Assembly: GCF_014649335.1 (NCBI RefSeq)
Contig: NZ_BMSV01000009.1
Location: 62,001-126,000 of the forward strand
Length of the DNA: 64,000 bases
DNA from: Streptomyces roseolilacinus
Lineage (GTDB): Bacteria > Actinomycetota > Actinomycetes > Streptomycetales > Streptomycetaceae
Direction: 5' to 3'
Part shown: piece after piece, positions 45,326-54,372 of the stretch
Numbering within the stretch: position 1 is the first letter of the stretch
Layout: each line of letters opens with the position of its first letter
Program-made: the position numbers and the translations under genes
Notes under the pieces: generated by a model
Database searches by the model: none
Told to the model about the DNA's origin: nothing
Seen by the model: the letters and a program-made list of their open reading frames with translations, nothing else

Positions 45326-45393
45326 CGGGAAGACGAGCGCGCGCAGCGCCCCGAGGAACGAGGGGCCGAGCACGGTCGACTTCCCGACACCCG
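45319..45393. repeat. Long inverted repeat with 14-bp arms
   Basis: CGGGTGTCGGGAAG (45319-45332) and CTTCCCGACACCCG (45380-45393) are perfect complements flanking 47 nt that also contain GCCCC...GGGGC. It begins in the last tandem unit and ends 35 bp before the next gene's stop, so it may act as a terminator or be a repetitive extragenic element. Confidence 0.65.
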
Positions 45394-45427
45394 CCGAAAG
45401 CGCCCCGGAGGCGCAACGAGCCCAGAA

Positions 45428-45811
45428 TTAACGCATGAACCACGCCCCGACCCCCGCCACGACGAAGACCGCGACGAGGAGCTGGGTGGTGGCGCCGGTG
45501 GACATCTTGTTGTCGGGGGACCTGGGGTTCCGCTTGACGTCCTCGGCGAGTCGTGCCAGTTCGCCGCGGCGGCCGAGTACGCCGAGGGTCAGGGCGAGCA
45601 TGGCCAGGGAGTACATGGAGAGGACTTCCCAGGGCCGCATGTCGCGGGCGTAGTAGGTGGCCGCGCCGAAGACCGCCATCGCGAGCACCATGGCGTACAC
45701 GCCGCGGCGCATCTTCCCGGTCATCCAGGAGCCCCATGTCACGGCGAAGGCCGCGGTGCAGGCCAGGGCGGCGAGCCACAGGACGGGGACGGGGGTTTCG
45801 GACAGGGTCAC
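45428..45811 (-). CDS. Hypothetical membrane protein with four helices
   Basis: 127 residues from GTG at 45811 with GAGGAG 4-5 nt upstream. Helices: VLWLAALACTAAFAVTWG, GVYAMVLAMAVFGAATYYA, VLSMYSLAMLALTLGVLG, and C-terminal TTQLLVAVFVVAGVGAWFM. Basic loop LARLAEDVKRNPRSPD between helices 3 and 4. No family recognised. Confidence 0.7.
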   Translation of the reverse strand: MTLSETPVPVLWLAALACTAAFAVTWGSWMTGKMRRGVYAMVLAMAVFGAATYYARDMRPWEVLSMYSLAMLALTLGVLGRRGELARLAEDVKRNPRSPDNKMSTGATTQLLVAVFVVAGVGAWFMR

Positions 45812-45853
45812 GGTGCTCCTCGCGGGTCCGCCGCCGCGGGGGCGGCGCGAGCG

Positions 45854-45882
45854 CCGGGCGGCCCGGTCCACGGGCCGCCCGG
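45854..45882 (-). terminator. Terminator of the ALF-repeat gene
   Basis: Perfect 12-bp stem CCGGGCGGCCCG / CGGGCCGCCCGG with loop GTCCA, 36 bp past the ALF gene stop. Confidence 0.7.
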
Positions 45883-45918
45883 CGGTCATACGGTTGTTCG
45901 GATACTAGGCGGGGGCGG

Positions 45919-48900
45919 CTACCAGGTGAACACGCCCCACACGGGTGACAGCAGGTCGTGTCCCGCGGCGACCACCGACGAGCCCCACGACTTGACGTGC
46001 CCGGCGGCCTCCAGCGCCTTGTCGGCGTACTTGATGGCCGAGCCGACGCGGAACCCTATGGCGCCGAGGGCCACTCCGACGGCGGCGTTCTTGAACGCCT
46101 CGCTGCCGAACCCGTCGGTGTAGGCCCAGATGCCGGCGCTGATCGCGCCCAGCGCCAGGGAGGCCACGCCGGCGACGCCGGCGGCGACCGCCAGCGGCGG
46201 GAAGAACGCGGCGCCGACGGTCAGGCCGACGGACACGAACCCGATGACGGTGCTGGCGCGGCCGGTCCAGGTGGCCGCGGTCCGCCAGCCGTCCTTGCCG
46301 TCGTTCGGCGGCTGCTGGGCGTTGACCCGGTCGTTGTTCGGGTCGTTGGCCGGGTTGGTGCCGTTGGCCGCGTCCTGGCGGGCCTTCTCGGCCGCCGCGG
46401 CGGCGGCCGCCGCCTGCTCCTGCGCCCGCTTGTCGGCGGCGATGCGGTGCGCGTCGCTCGCCGCGGCGGAGGCGGCCTCGGCGTCCCGGCCGGCCGCGAG
46501 GGCGGAGGCGCGGGCGGCCGTGGCCTGCGACTGGGCGAAGGCGGCGGAGGACTGGGCCTGCTGCGCGGACGCCGAGGCGCGGTTCGCCGAGTGGTTGGCG
46601 TACCGGGCCGCCGTGCGCGCGGTCTGCTCGGCGGTGGTCGCCTTCTGGGCCGACGCGGCCGCCGCGGCGGCGGAGGCGTCGGCGGCGTCGGCGCTGTCGC
46701 GGGCCGCCTGGGCGTGGTGGGACGCCTGGGTGGCGGACTGCTGCGCCTTGTCCGCCCACTCGGCGGCCTCGGCGGCCGCGTTGCGGGCCTTGGCGGCCGC
46801 TTCGGAGGCGCGGGCCGCGTCCTCGTGGGCCTTGGCGGCGACGCGGGCCGCGTTGGCGATGGAGGCGCGGATCGCGGCGACGTGCGTCGCGGTGTCCTGG
46901 TCGAGCTGGGCGGCCTTGTGGTACGCGCCGTTGGCGAAGTCGTGGCGCATCCAGGCGGGGCCGGCCATGGCGACCTCGGCGGTGGCCTTGACGTTGGCGC
47001 CGCCGGTGTTCATCAGTGCCAGCGTCTTGACCCGGTCGTCCTCCATCACGGCGTCCCGCAGGCCCACCATGAGGAAGTCGAGCATGACCGGCACGCTGCC
47101 GTCGGTGAGGGCGGCGTTGCCGGCCTTCGTCACGGCGGGGCCGGCGCCGTCCATCAGCTTCAGGATCTGACGGCGGTAGTCCTCGCCCTGGATGTTCGCG
47201 GCGTCGGTGGTGATGAACCGCTCGGCGGCCGCCGGGTCGGGGTTCTCCAGCGCCTTCTGCGCGGCCTCGGCCACGGCGGTCTGGCCCAGCTGGGCCATGA
47301 AGAGGACCTTCTCGCGCGTGTCGAGCCGGACGGCCTTCGGGTGGTCGTTCCTCAGCCAGGTCAGGACGTCGGTGTCGGAGCCGGCCGCGGCGAACTGGGC
47401 GGCCGAGCGGGTCCAGGAGCCCCGGTCCTCGAAGAGGTTGATCGCCGCCTTGCGGCCGAGCCTGACCGCGGTGGACGTGTCGCCGGTGTCGGCGGCCGTC
47501 CTGGCCTGGGTGATCAGCTGCCGGGCCTCGGCGTCGAGGGTGGCCTCGTGGGACTTCCGCGCGTCGGCGACCGCGTTGGCCTCGGTCTCCGACTTCAGTA
47601 CCTCGTCGGCTTCCTGGATGCCGGTCTGCTTGTCGCCCTCCAGCTGCGCCGCCTCGGTCTCGCGGGCGACGCGCTCGATGTTCTGCGCCTGGGCGACGGC
47701 GTCGGAGGCGACGGTGGCCGCGGCGATCGCCGCGTTGGCGTGGAGGGTCGACTGGTTGGCGTAGTCCAGCGCCTTGCCGGCGTAGTCGGCCGCCTTGTCG
47801 GCGGCGGCGGCGGCGTTCTCGGCGTGCTGGGCGGCGTTGTTGGCGGCCGTGTGCGCGGCGCGCGCGGCAGACGCCGCCTGGGAGGCGAGCGACCGGGCGC
47901 GGGCGGCGGCGGCGGACGCGGTGGCCGCGGCGGCGTTCGCCTCGGCGGCGGCGGCGCGGGCGCGGCGGGCCTGCTCCGTGGCGGTGCCGGCGGCGGAGGC
48001 GGCGGCGGCCGACGCGGACGCGGCGGCGGCGGCGTTCTGCGCGGCGGACGCGGCGGCGGAGCCCGCGGCTCCGGCCTGTTCGCTCGCGGTCGCCGCGGCG
48101 GACGCGGCGGCGGCGGCGGTACGGGCACCGGCGGCGGCGTTGCGCGCGGCCTGGGCGGCGGAGCGGGCGGCCGACGCCTGGGCGGCGTCCTTCGAGGCGG
48201 CGGTGGCCGCGTTGTAGGCGCGGGACGCGGCCTGGCCGGCGGTCGCGGCGGCGGAGGCGGCGGCCTGGGCGGCGGACGCGGCGCGGTGCGAGGCGGCGAC
48301 GGCGGCGTTGGACGCGTGGACCGCGGTGCGCGCGGCCTGGGCGGCGCCCCGGGCGGCCTCGGCGGCGCGGCTGGCGGCCTGGCCGGCCTTGTTCGCGTCC
48401 TCCTTGGCGGCCTCGGCCTCGGCGGCGGCCGTCAGCGCGGCCTCCTTGGCCTTCGCGGCGGCTTCCTGGGCGCGGGCCGACGCCTCCAGGGCGGCGTCCG
48501 TCTCGCGCTTGGCGCGGCGGCCGGCCTCCTGGGCGACCTGGACGAGCTGATTGACCGTCAGCGTCTCCTGGTCGCGGGCGCGGGCGATGTGCTGGCCGGT
48601 CTCGATGTACCGGCTGATGTCGGCGGGGGTGCCCTCCAGGGCGCGGGAGGCGGTGCGCTGCACCTCCGGGCCGCCCGCCGACATGATCTGGAGGACCTCG
48701 AAGCGCTCGTCCTCCTGGTGGGCGGCGTACTGCTTCGTCTTGAGGAACTCGTCGAGCGCGGCTTCGGTGCCGGCGTCGAGGGCCGCCTGACCGGCGGCGC
48801 GTACGGAGCGCTTGCCGTTGTTCATGATGGTCAGCACGGTGGTGCGCTTGTCGTGCAGGAGCGGGGCCTTGTAGCCCTCCTTCATGAACGCGTCGATCGC

Positions 48901-49269
48901 GGCGTCGTCGCCGGCCAGCGCCTTGATCGCGGCGTCGCGGACGCCCTTGCCGGACACCGAGATGACCCGCATCACGGCGACGCGGTTGTCCTCGGCCTTG
49001 AGGCGGGGGAGCTGGTTCCGGACGAACGCGGCGACGTCCTGGTCCGTGCCGGACAGGGCGGCCGCGGCGGCGTCCTTGGTGGAGGTGCTGCCGGTCAGCC
49101 AGGCTTCGACGGCCCGGGCGCGGAGCCCTTCGGGGAGGTCGCCGGGGAGGGTCTCCTCGGCGTACGCGGTGGACGTCCCGAAGACGGTCACCGCGGTGGC
49201 GAAGGCGGTCGCTGTCAGGAACCTGCGGCGCAGTTGTCGCTTCCCGCGCGGCGATCTGAGTATGTCCAT
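45919..49269 (-). CDS. Giant secreted Ala-rich ALF-repeat protein
   Basis: 1116 residues from ATG at 49269 (GGAGAAGAGG upstream). Signal peptide to about 37 (AYA/EE). ALF-type short helical repeats occur twice: about 45-250 (LTGSTSTKDAAAAALSGTDQ, RVAVMRVISVSGKGVRDAA) and about 630-790 (DREKVLFMAQL-like and RVKTLALMNTGGANVK). Between and after are very long Ala/Arg/Gln coiled coils (about 255-560 and 820-1000, with AAEAARGAAQAARTAV and many similar heptads). A hydrophobic segment near 1030-1075 (VGAAFFPPLAVAAGVAGVAS) and a short tail follow. Relatives in Streptomyces often end in toxin domains; none is recognisable here. Confidence 0.78.
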   Translation of the reverse strand: MDILRSPRGKRQLRRRFLTATAFATAVTVFGTSTAYAEETLPGDLPEGLRARAVEAWLTGSTSTKDAAAAALSGTDQDVAAFVRNQLPRLKAEDNRVAVMRVISVSGKGVRDAAIKALAGDDAAIDAFMKEGYKAPLLHDKRTTVLTIMNNGKRSVRAAGQAALDAGTEAALDEFLKTKQYAAHQEDERFEVLQIMSAGGPEVQRTASRALEGTPADISRYIETGQHIARARDQETLTVNQLVQVAQEAGRRAKRETDAALEASARAQEAAAKAKEAALTAAAEAEAAKEDANKAGQAASRAAEAARGAAQAARTAVHASNAAVAASHRAASAAQAAASAAATAGQAASRAYNAATAASKDAAQASAARSAAQAARNAAAGARTAAAAASAAATASEQAGAAGSAAASAAQNAAAAASASAAAASAAGTATEQARRARAAAAEANAAAATASAAAARARSLASQAASAARAAHTAANNAAQHAENAAAAADKAADYAGKALDYANQSTLHANAAIAAATVASDAVAQAQNIERVARETEAAQLEGDKQTGIQEADEVLKSETEANAVADARKSHEATLDAEARQLITQARTAADTGDTSTAVRLGRKAAINLFEDRGSWTRSAAQFAAAGSDTDVLTWLRNDHPKAVRLDTREKVLFMAQLGQTAVAEAAQKALENPDPAAAERFITTDAANIQGEDYRRQILKLMDGAGPAVTKAGNAALTDGSVPVMLDFLMVGLRDAVMEDDRVKTLALMNTGGANVKATAEVAMAGPAWMRHDFANGAYHKAAQLDQDTATHVAAIRASIANAARVAAKAHEDAARASEAAAKARNAAAEAAEWADKAQQSATQASHHAQAARDSADAADASAAAAAASAQKATTAEQTARTAARYANHSANRASASAQQAQSSAAFAQSQATAARASALAAGRDAEAASAAASDAHRIAADKRAQEQAAAAAAAAEKARQDAANGTNPANDPNNDRVNAQQPPNDGKDGWRTAATWTGRASTVIGFVSVGLTVGAAFFPPLAVAAGVAGVASLALGAISAGIWAYTDGFGSEAFKNAAVGVALGAIGFRVGSAIKYADKALEAAGHVKSWGSSVVAAGHDLLSPVWGVFTW

Positions 49270-49820
49270 ACCTCTTCTCCAGCACCCCGTCGTGCAATGG
49301 GGCACGTGTGTCGTGACACCATTCCGGTGACGGATGATCACATGGCCAACCGACTTGGCATAAGAGGTTGTTGGAGCCGCCGGCGCCTCCCGCCGGGCTC
49401 CGTTCGGCGGGCCGGAGGGCCGTTCTCCCCCGGCCCCGGGGGCCCGGAGCGCCGTCCGGAGCCCTTCCGCACCGACTCCACGGCGTTATCGAATCGTTGC
49501 CATCAGTGGGCAACCGGCACCCTCGGAGCCGCTTCTTCCTGACGGCCCGCCGCCTCCGGCACCACCGCCCGCGCCGGATGCGAAATCTTGTGCGGGTTGC
49601 GGGAAGTGATAACAATGATCACGCCAATCCGATCTGGGGAGCCGGAGTCTGGCCGTCGCAACGGGGGGAGTTGACGATCCATCTGTGAGAGATCCGAAGC
49701 GCCCACCACCGTGGCGTTTCGTCTTCCGGCCTGCCCACGTGCCCTCGACCCGGGCACGTTCGCGCGTGGGCCGGCCCCATGCGCTCCTTCTCACCTCACG
49801 GAACAGGAAACGAGACTCCC
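49270..49820. other. Divergent intergenic region with a small inverted repeat
   Basis: 550 bp holding the promoters of the ALF gene (-) and the secreted-protein gene (+). At 49606-49622 there is GTGAT-N7-ATCAC in an unusually A/T-rich patch (GTGATAACAATGATCAC), a plausible operator. A TTGACG at 49671 lacks a fitting -10. No gene seen. Confidence 0.4.
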
Positions 49821-50309
49821 ATGAAGTTCATCTCTCGTCTGCTCGTCGCGGGCGCGGTCGCCGGCACCACCGTTCTCGCCGTCACCACGACCGGTGGCGC
49901 GGGCGCGCCCTCCGTCGCCCCCGTCGCCGACGAGGCGCCGGGCTACGCGGTGGAGGACTTCAACTACCCGCAGGCCGACAAGATCCTCGCCGAGCAGGGC
50001 ATCAAGCTGAAGCGCGGCGACGGCCACATCGTCCTCGCGACCTGCGGCGACCCGACCCTCCTCGAGGTGTGGGCCCGCAGCAAGGAGAAGATCTGCTTCC
50101 GCGTCACGGGCAACCAGGGCTACCTCAGCCTGGAGATCCCCGCGGTCTACGGCGTCAAGGGCAACGCCTACAACACCGACGTCACGATGACCGTGGACAA
50201 CGAGGAGAAGTCCTTCGAGGTCACCAAGAACACCTGGACGCCGGTCGGCGAGAGCGCCGACCCCCAGGGCCGCGACCACATGCTGCTGGAGATCGTCACC
50301 AGCAAGTAA
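49821..50309 (+). CDS. Hypothetical secreted protein
   Basis: 162 residues from ATG at 49821 (AGGAAACGAGACTCCC upstream). Signal peptide KFISRLLVAGAVAGTTVLAV with an Ala-rich cleavage region. The mature domain (ADKILAEQGIKLKRGDGHIV, Cys in ATCGDPT and KICFRVTG, ending MLLEIVTSK) is small, beta-rich and probably has one disulfide. No family recognised. It is 72 bp upstream of the trypsin-fold/FG-GAP gene and likely co-transcribed. Confidence 0.7.
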   Translation: MKFISRLLVAGAVAGTTVLAVTTTGGAGAPSVAPVADEAPGYAVEDFNYPQADKILAEQGIKLKRGDGHIVLATCGDPTLLEVWARSKEKICFRVTGNQGYLSLEIPAVYGVKGNAYNTDVTMTVDNEEKSFEVTKNTWTPVGESADPQGRDHMLLEIVTSK

Positions 50310-50381
50310 GGCGCGCCCCGTCCCGGGGACCGGCGCGCCCTGCCCGGCCGCCGGTGCCCCACCCCCACCGAGGAAACAGAC

Positions 50382-52598
50382 ATGCACCGTGCACACCTGG
50401 CCCGTTCCGCCGGACTGGCCGCTCTCACCGCGGCCCTGATGGCCGCACCCCTGGCGGTACCGGCCACCGCCGTCACCGGCACCCCCGAGGCGGAGGGCTC
50501 CCTCGCGTTCACCGCGCGCCTCGACATCGGCAACGGCCAGCGCGCCTGCTCCGGCGCCCTCGTCGACCGCGAGTGGATCCTCACCGCGGCCAGCTGCTTC
50601 GCCGACGACCCGGCCGTCAGCCTCGCCGTGCCCGCGGGCTCCCCGAAGCTGAGGACCACCGCCACCATCGGCCGTACGGACCTCACCACCACCACCGGCG
50701 TGGTGCGCAACGTCGTCGAGGTCGTCGCCCACCCCTCCCGTGACGCGGCCCTCGTCCGCCTGAACCGCCCCGTCACCACCGTCACGCCCGTCGCCCTGGG
50801 CACCACTGCGGCCGCCGCCGGCGAGGAGCTGAAGGTCGCCGGCTACGGCCGTACGAAGACCGAGTGGGCGCCGCTGAAGCTGCACAGCGGCACCTTCACC
50901 GTCGACGCGGTGAACGCGAGCGACGTCAACCTCACCGGCAAGGACGGCGCGTCCGTCTGCATGGGCGACACCGGTGGCCCCGCCCTGCGCGTCGCGGGCG
51001 GCCAGGCCCAGCTCGTCGCCGTCCACAGCCGCTCCGCCCAGGCGGGCTGCTTCGGCGTCGACGCCGCCGTCACCAGCACCGCCGCCGTCGACACCCGCGT
51101 CGACGACCTGCGCCCCTGGATCGACGCGAAGCTCGCCGCGCCCCAGTTCACCGACTTCAACTGCGACGGTGCCGAGGACATCGCCATCGGCGACCCGAAG
51201 GCCACCGTCGGCGGTGACGCCAACGCCGGTGTCGTGCGCGTCGTCTACGGCGGCGGCAAGGGCGCCGTCGAGCTGAACCAGGACCAGGCGTACGTGCCCG
51301 GCGGCGCGGAGGCCAGTGACTGGTACGGCGAGGCCCTCGCCACCTTCGACCACAACGAGGACGGCTGCACCGACCTCGTCGTCGGCGTCCCCGCCGAGGA
51401 CATCACGGTCGGCACCACCGTCCACGCGGACGCCGGCTCCGTCCACGTCCTGTACGGCGCCAAGGGCGGCATCGGCACCGGCCAGGCCGCCGTCGACCAC
51501 GTCCAGGGCCTCGGCACCATCGCCGCGATCAAGGGCTCGGCCTCCGAGGCGGGCGACCGCTTCGGCCACGCCGTCGCCGCCGGCCACACCGCCGAGGGCG
51601 AGCCGTACCTGCTGATCGGCGCCCCGGGCGAGGACCTCGGCACCGCCACCGACGCGGGCAGCGCCATCTACCTGCGCGGCAGCGTCAACACCGCCGTGAA
51701 CCAGGACAAGCCCGGCTACGCGGGCGACCCCGAGGCGAGCGACCGGTTCGGCTCCGCCGTCGCCGGCTCCGCGAACCACCTGGTGATCGGCAGCCCCGGC
51801 GAGGCCATCGGCACCGAGAAGAACGCCGGCGGCGTGCAGATCCTCAAGCACGCCCTGAACGCCGACAAGGTCCCGGCGCCGGTCCTCGGCTTCGACCAGG
51901 ACGCCGACGTCGTCAGCGGCGGCGCCGAGCCGGGCGACCAGTTCGGTGCCTCCGTCGCCGCCGTCGCGTACCGCCCGTCCGGCGCGGCCACCGCGACCGA
52001 CTCGATCATCGCCGTCGGCACGCCCGGCGAGGACCTGACGGTCGGCACCGCCGACAAGGCCGACGCGGGCGCCGTCCACAGCCTCCGCGTCACCGCGTCC
52101 GGCACGGTCACCCAGGTCGCCAACATCCAGCAGGAGGTGACGGACGTCTCCGGCACCGCCGAGGCCGGCGACAGGTTCGGCACCAAGGTCGTCCTGGCCA
52201 ACACCGCGCCGCGCGCCGTCGGCTCCCCCTCGACGCTCGCGCTCGCGGTCGGCATCCCCGGCGAGGCCCTCGGCTCCGTCGCCGGCGCCGGCGCGATCCA
52301 GACGTTCCACCCGCTCGGCGCGGCCGGCGCGTACGACCACTGGGTCCAGCCGGGCGACGCCTCCGGCCTCGGCGGCGCCCCGACCGCCGACCACGCCGTC
52401 GGCACGTACCTGGGCGGCTCGGCGACGCAGCTGTACGTCGGTGTCACCAACGCCGCCCCGTACGGCGTCGCGTACGCCCTCCCCTGGGGCAACGTGACCG
52501 GCGGCCGCACCGGAGCCGCCTCCGCGGCCACCACCTACAAGCCGGGCACGGGCGGCCTGCCCGCCGCGGGCGGCCAGTTCGGCCGCTCCTTCGGCTGA
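50382..52598 (+). CDS. Secreted trypsin-fold (probably inactive) + FG-GAP repeat protein
   Basis: 738 residues. Signal peptide (LAALTAALMAAPLAVPATA). Residues about 35-245 have the S1 trypsin fold: CSGALVDREWILTAASCF, DAALVRLNRP, VCMGDTGGPAL. The catalytic His is Ser (TAASC, not TAAHC, about 70) and the nucleophile is Thr (GDTGGP, about 196); Asp is kept. The rest, about 255-720, is FG-GAP/integrin-like repeats with calcium motifs (DFNCDGAEDIAIGDP, DHNEDGCTDLVVGVP, EAGDRFGHAVAAG) forming a beta-propeller. Likely a binding protein outside the cell rather than a protease. Confidence 0.83.
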   Translation: MHRAHLARSAGLAALTAALMAAPLAVPATAVTGTPEAEGSLAFTARLDIGNGQRACSGALVDREWILTAASCFADDPAVSLAVPAGSPKLRTTATIGRTDLTTTTGVVRNVVEVVAHPSRDAALVRLNRPVTTVTPVALGTTAAAAGEELKVAGYGRTKTEWAPLKLHSGTFTVDAVNASDVNLTGKDGASVCMGDTGGPALRVAGGQAQLVAVHSRSAQAGCFGVDAAVTSTAAVDTRVDDLRPWIDAKLAAPQFTDFNCDGAEDIAIGDPKATVGGDANAGVVRVVYGGGKGAVELNQDQAYVPGGAEASDWYGEALATFDHNEDGCTDLVVGVPAEDITVGTTVHADAGSVHVLYGAKGGIGTGQAAVDHVQGLGTIAAIKGSASEAGDRFGHAVAAGHTAEGEPYLLIGAPGEDLGTATDAGSAIYLRGSVNTAVNQDKPGYAGDPEASDRFGSAVAGSANHLVIGSPGEAIGTEKNAGGVQILKHALNADKVPAPVLGFDQDADVVSGGAEPGDQFGASVAAVAYRPSGAATATDSIIAVGTPGEDLTVGTADKADAGAVHSLRVTASGTVTQVANIQQEVTDVSGTAEAGDRFGTKVVLANTAPRAVGSPSTLALAVGIPGEALGSVAGAGAIQTFHPLGAAGAYDHWVQPGDASGLGGAPTADHAVGTYLGGSATQLYVGVTNAAPYGVAYALPWGNVTGGRTGAASAATTYKPGTGGLPAAGGQFGRSFG

Positions 52599-52606
52599 TC
52601 CACCGG

Positions 52607-52652
52607 GGCCCGTACCCGCCTCCCGGCGCTCGCCGGGAGACGGGTACGGGCC
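52607..52652. terminator. 22-bp hairpin after the FG-GAP gene
   Basis: GGCCCGTACCCGCCTCCCGG... pairs with ...CCGGGAGACGGGTACGGGCC with a single C/A mismatch and a 2-nt loop. Lies 9 bp after the stop. Confidence 0.8.
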
Positions 52653-52659
52653 GGCAGAC

Positions 52660-52699
52660 GGGCGAGCCCCGGGAGGACCTCTCCTCCCGGGGCTCGCCC
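52660..52699. terminator. 17-bp perfect hairpin before the sortase stop
   Basis: GGGCGAGCCCCGGGAGG / CCTCCCGGGGCTCGCCC with loop ACCTCT. With the hairpin at 52607 it separates the convergent FG-GAP and sortase genes. Confidence 0.8.
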
Positions 52700-52718
52700 G
52701 CGTCCGGGCGGGCACCGC

Positions 52719-53357
52719 TCAGGCGGGCACGCCGTACAGGACGAGGTTCTCGGCGTACGTCCGCTCCTCCCGGTCGAACGCCCCCGCGCAGGTGACCAGC
52801 ACCAGCCGGGGACGGCCCTGCGCCGAGAACAGGTCGCCGGGCAGCGCGCTCGCCCGGTACGTGCGGCGCGCCACGATCCGGTACGTGTGGCGGCCGCCGT
52901 CCGCCGCCGCCACCTGCGCCAGCGCGCCGATCGGCAGCGAGTGCAGCGCCTCGAAGGGGCCCGGCCCCTCCTCCGCCGAGTCGAGGTGGCCGGCGAGCAG
53001 CAGGGTGCCCGCCGCCGCGCCCGGCCGTGCGCCGAGCGCCCACCAGCCGAGCCGCGACGGGGAGGCCGGCAGGTCCAGCGCTCCGTCGTCGGTCCCGCCG
53101 ACCGGGTCGATGGGCAGGCGGTCGACGTGGCCCGGCACGGTGAGGGTGACCGGCGGGGAGTGGGCGGCGGCCGCGGCCGCCGCGGCCGGGGCCGCCGTGC
53201 CGCGGCCGGAGGGCACCGTGCCCGCGTCCGGCGGGGCGGTCGGCCCGGCCGCCGGGAGGAGCAGGGCCAGGGCCGCCGAGGCGGCGCCCGCGACCCCGGC
53301 CCAGACCGGGAGGCGTCCCGGTCCGGGCTCGGTGGTCAGCCGGAGGAGGCCGCCCAT
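52719..53357 (-). CDS. Class F sortase
   Basis: 212 residues from ATG at 53357. N-terminal membrane anchor (VWAGVAGAASAALALLLPAAG), Ala/Pro linker, then a sortase beta-barrel: RLPIDPVGGTDDGALDLP, catalytic His in LLLAGHLDSAEEGPG, catalytic Cys in LVLVTCAGAFD, and ENLVLYGVP. Class F sortases of actinobacteria are single-copy, often without an obvious substrate. No sorting signal gene is adjacent; the LAETG protein lies 17 kb away. The next gene upstream starts 5 bp before. Confidence 0.85.
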   Translation of the reverse strand: MGGLLRLTTEPGPGRLPVWAGVAGAASAALALLLPAAGPTAPPDAGTVPSGRGTAAPAAAAAAAAHSPPVTLTVPGHVDRLPIDPVGGTDDGALDLPASPSRLGWWALGARPGAAAGTLLLAGHLDSAEEGPGPFEALHSLPIGALAQVAAADGGRHTYRIVARRTYRASALPGDLFSAQGRPRLVLVTCAGAFDREERTYAENLVLYGVPA

Positions 53358-53362
53358 GCGCG

Positions 53363-54052
53363 TCAGCGGACGTCGTTGCGGCGGATGCGCCCGGCCGCCC
53401 AGAAGGCGCCGCCCGCGACGAGGACCCCGCCGATGGCCATGGCCGGCACCGCGACGAACACGGGCACGCCCTCGTCGGCGAGGGCCACCTGGCCGCCGCT
53501 GCCGGCGTGGATGTGGCTCGGGGCGGCCACGGCGTCCTCGTGGCAGGTGCCGCCGCGGACCATGGCCAGGTGGTGGGCGACGATCGGGCGGGCGGCCTTC
53601 GCGCCGGCCGTGATCTCGGCGATCTTCCCCTCGGCGATCTGGTGGTCGAGCATGGCGAGGGTCTTGGTGTGCGCGGCGTCCATGGCCTTCAGCCAGGCCG
53701 GGTCGTAGGCACTGGTGCCGGCCTTGGCCATCACGGAGGCGAGGGTCTGCTGCTGCTCGGGGGTGGGCGCCGCGGGCAGGTCGACGCCGAACTTGTCGGC
53801 CAGGGCGCGGACGGCGGCGTCGAGCTTGGTGTGGTCGCGTTCGAGGACGCCGCCGGCCTTCTTCACGCAGGCGGCGATGGCGTTCTTCTGGGCGTCCCGG
53901 CCGGCGGCGGTCTCGGTCAGGTTCCCCTGGTGGGCGGCGCGCAGGAGCGCGTAGTCGGTGGGCGGTTCGTCGGCGGCGAACGCCGGGGCCGCGGCTATGC
54001 CGGAGAGGGTGAGGCAGGTGAGGGCCGTCGCGGCCCAACGGTGCATGCGCAT
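53363..54052 (-). CDS. DUF4142-type secreted, C-terminally anchored protein
   Basis: 229 residues from ATG at 54052 (ATG 54046 possible). Signal peptide (TALTCLTLSGIAAAPAFA). Helical DUF4142 domain: DYALLRAAHQGNLTETAAGR, ERDHTKLDAAVRALADKFGV, AHTKTLAMLDHQIAEGK, ARPIVAHHLAMVR. His-containing loop APSHIHAGSGG precedes a C-terminal membrane helix (VFVAVPAMAIGGVLVAGGAFW) and a basic tail. Lies directly upstream of the sortase in one operon; no LPxTG motif, so it is not an obvious sortase substrate. Confidence 0.8.
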   Translation of the reverse strand: MRMHRWAATALTCLTLSGIAAAPAFAADEPPTDYALLRAAHQGNLTETAAGRDAQKNAIAACVKKAGGVLERDHTKLDAAVRALADKFGVDLPAAPTPEQQQTLASVMAKAGTSAYDPAWLKAMDAAHTKTLAMLDHQIAEGKIAEITAGAKAARPIVAHHLAMVRGGTCHEDAVAAPSHIHAGSGGQVALADEGVPVFVAVPAMAIGGVLVAGGAFWAAGRIRRNDVR

Positions 54053-54372
54053 GGTGATGTCGTCATCCGTTCGTGGTCGGTCGGTCGTCGGCCGGCGCAC
54101 CGCGCCGGCCTCGATCCCATCCGGGCACACCACCGCGCCCGGCGCCATCCGCGGTACTGCGAACCGGTTCAGTCGTCACCCGGACGGCGGGCGCGCCGAG
54201 GCCCGGGGGGTGCGCTGGGGCGAACCGACCAGAGTGGACGCCCTTCTTCCGCGATGCGAAGCGCTTGGCTTGGACTCGCCATCGGGGAAAACGGGCCTTG
54301 TCACCGTGTGCAGTTGCATGAGTACATGGAGTGGCGTATGTGCGTACCGTGGGATGACGGGGGTGGTCGGCC
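54053..54372. other. Divergent intergenic region
   Basis: 320 bp between the DUF4142 gene (-) and the LuxR-type gene (+). It must contain both promoters. TTGTCA at 54298 with TACATG 19 nt on is a weak candidate for the regulator. No gene seen. Confidence 0.35.

Noticed and set aside
45958..49542. Plus-strand 1194-codon frame over the ALF gene
   Set aside because: Gly/Val-rich complement of Ala codons, no domain.
49671..49700. Promoter at TTGACG upstream of the secreted-protein gene
   Set aside because: No acceptable -10 at 16-19 nt spacing.
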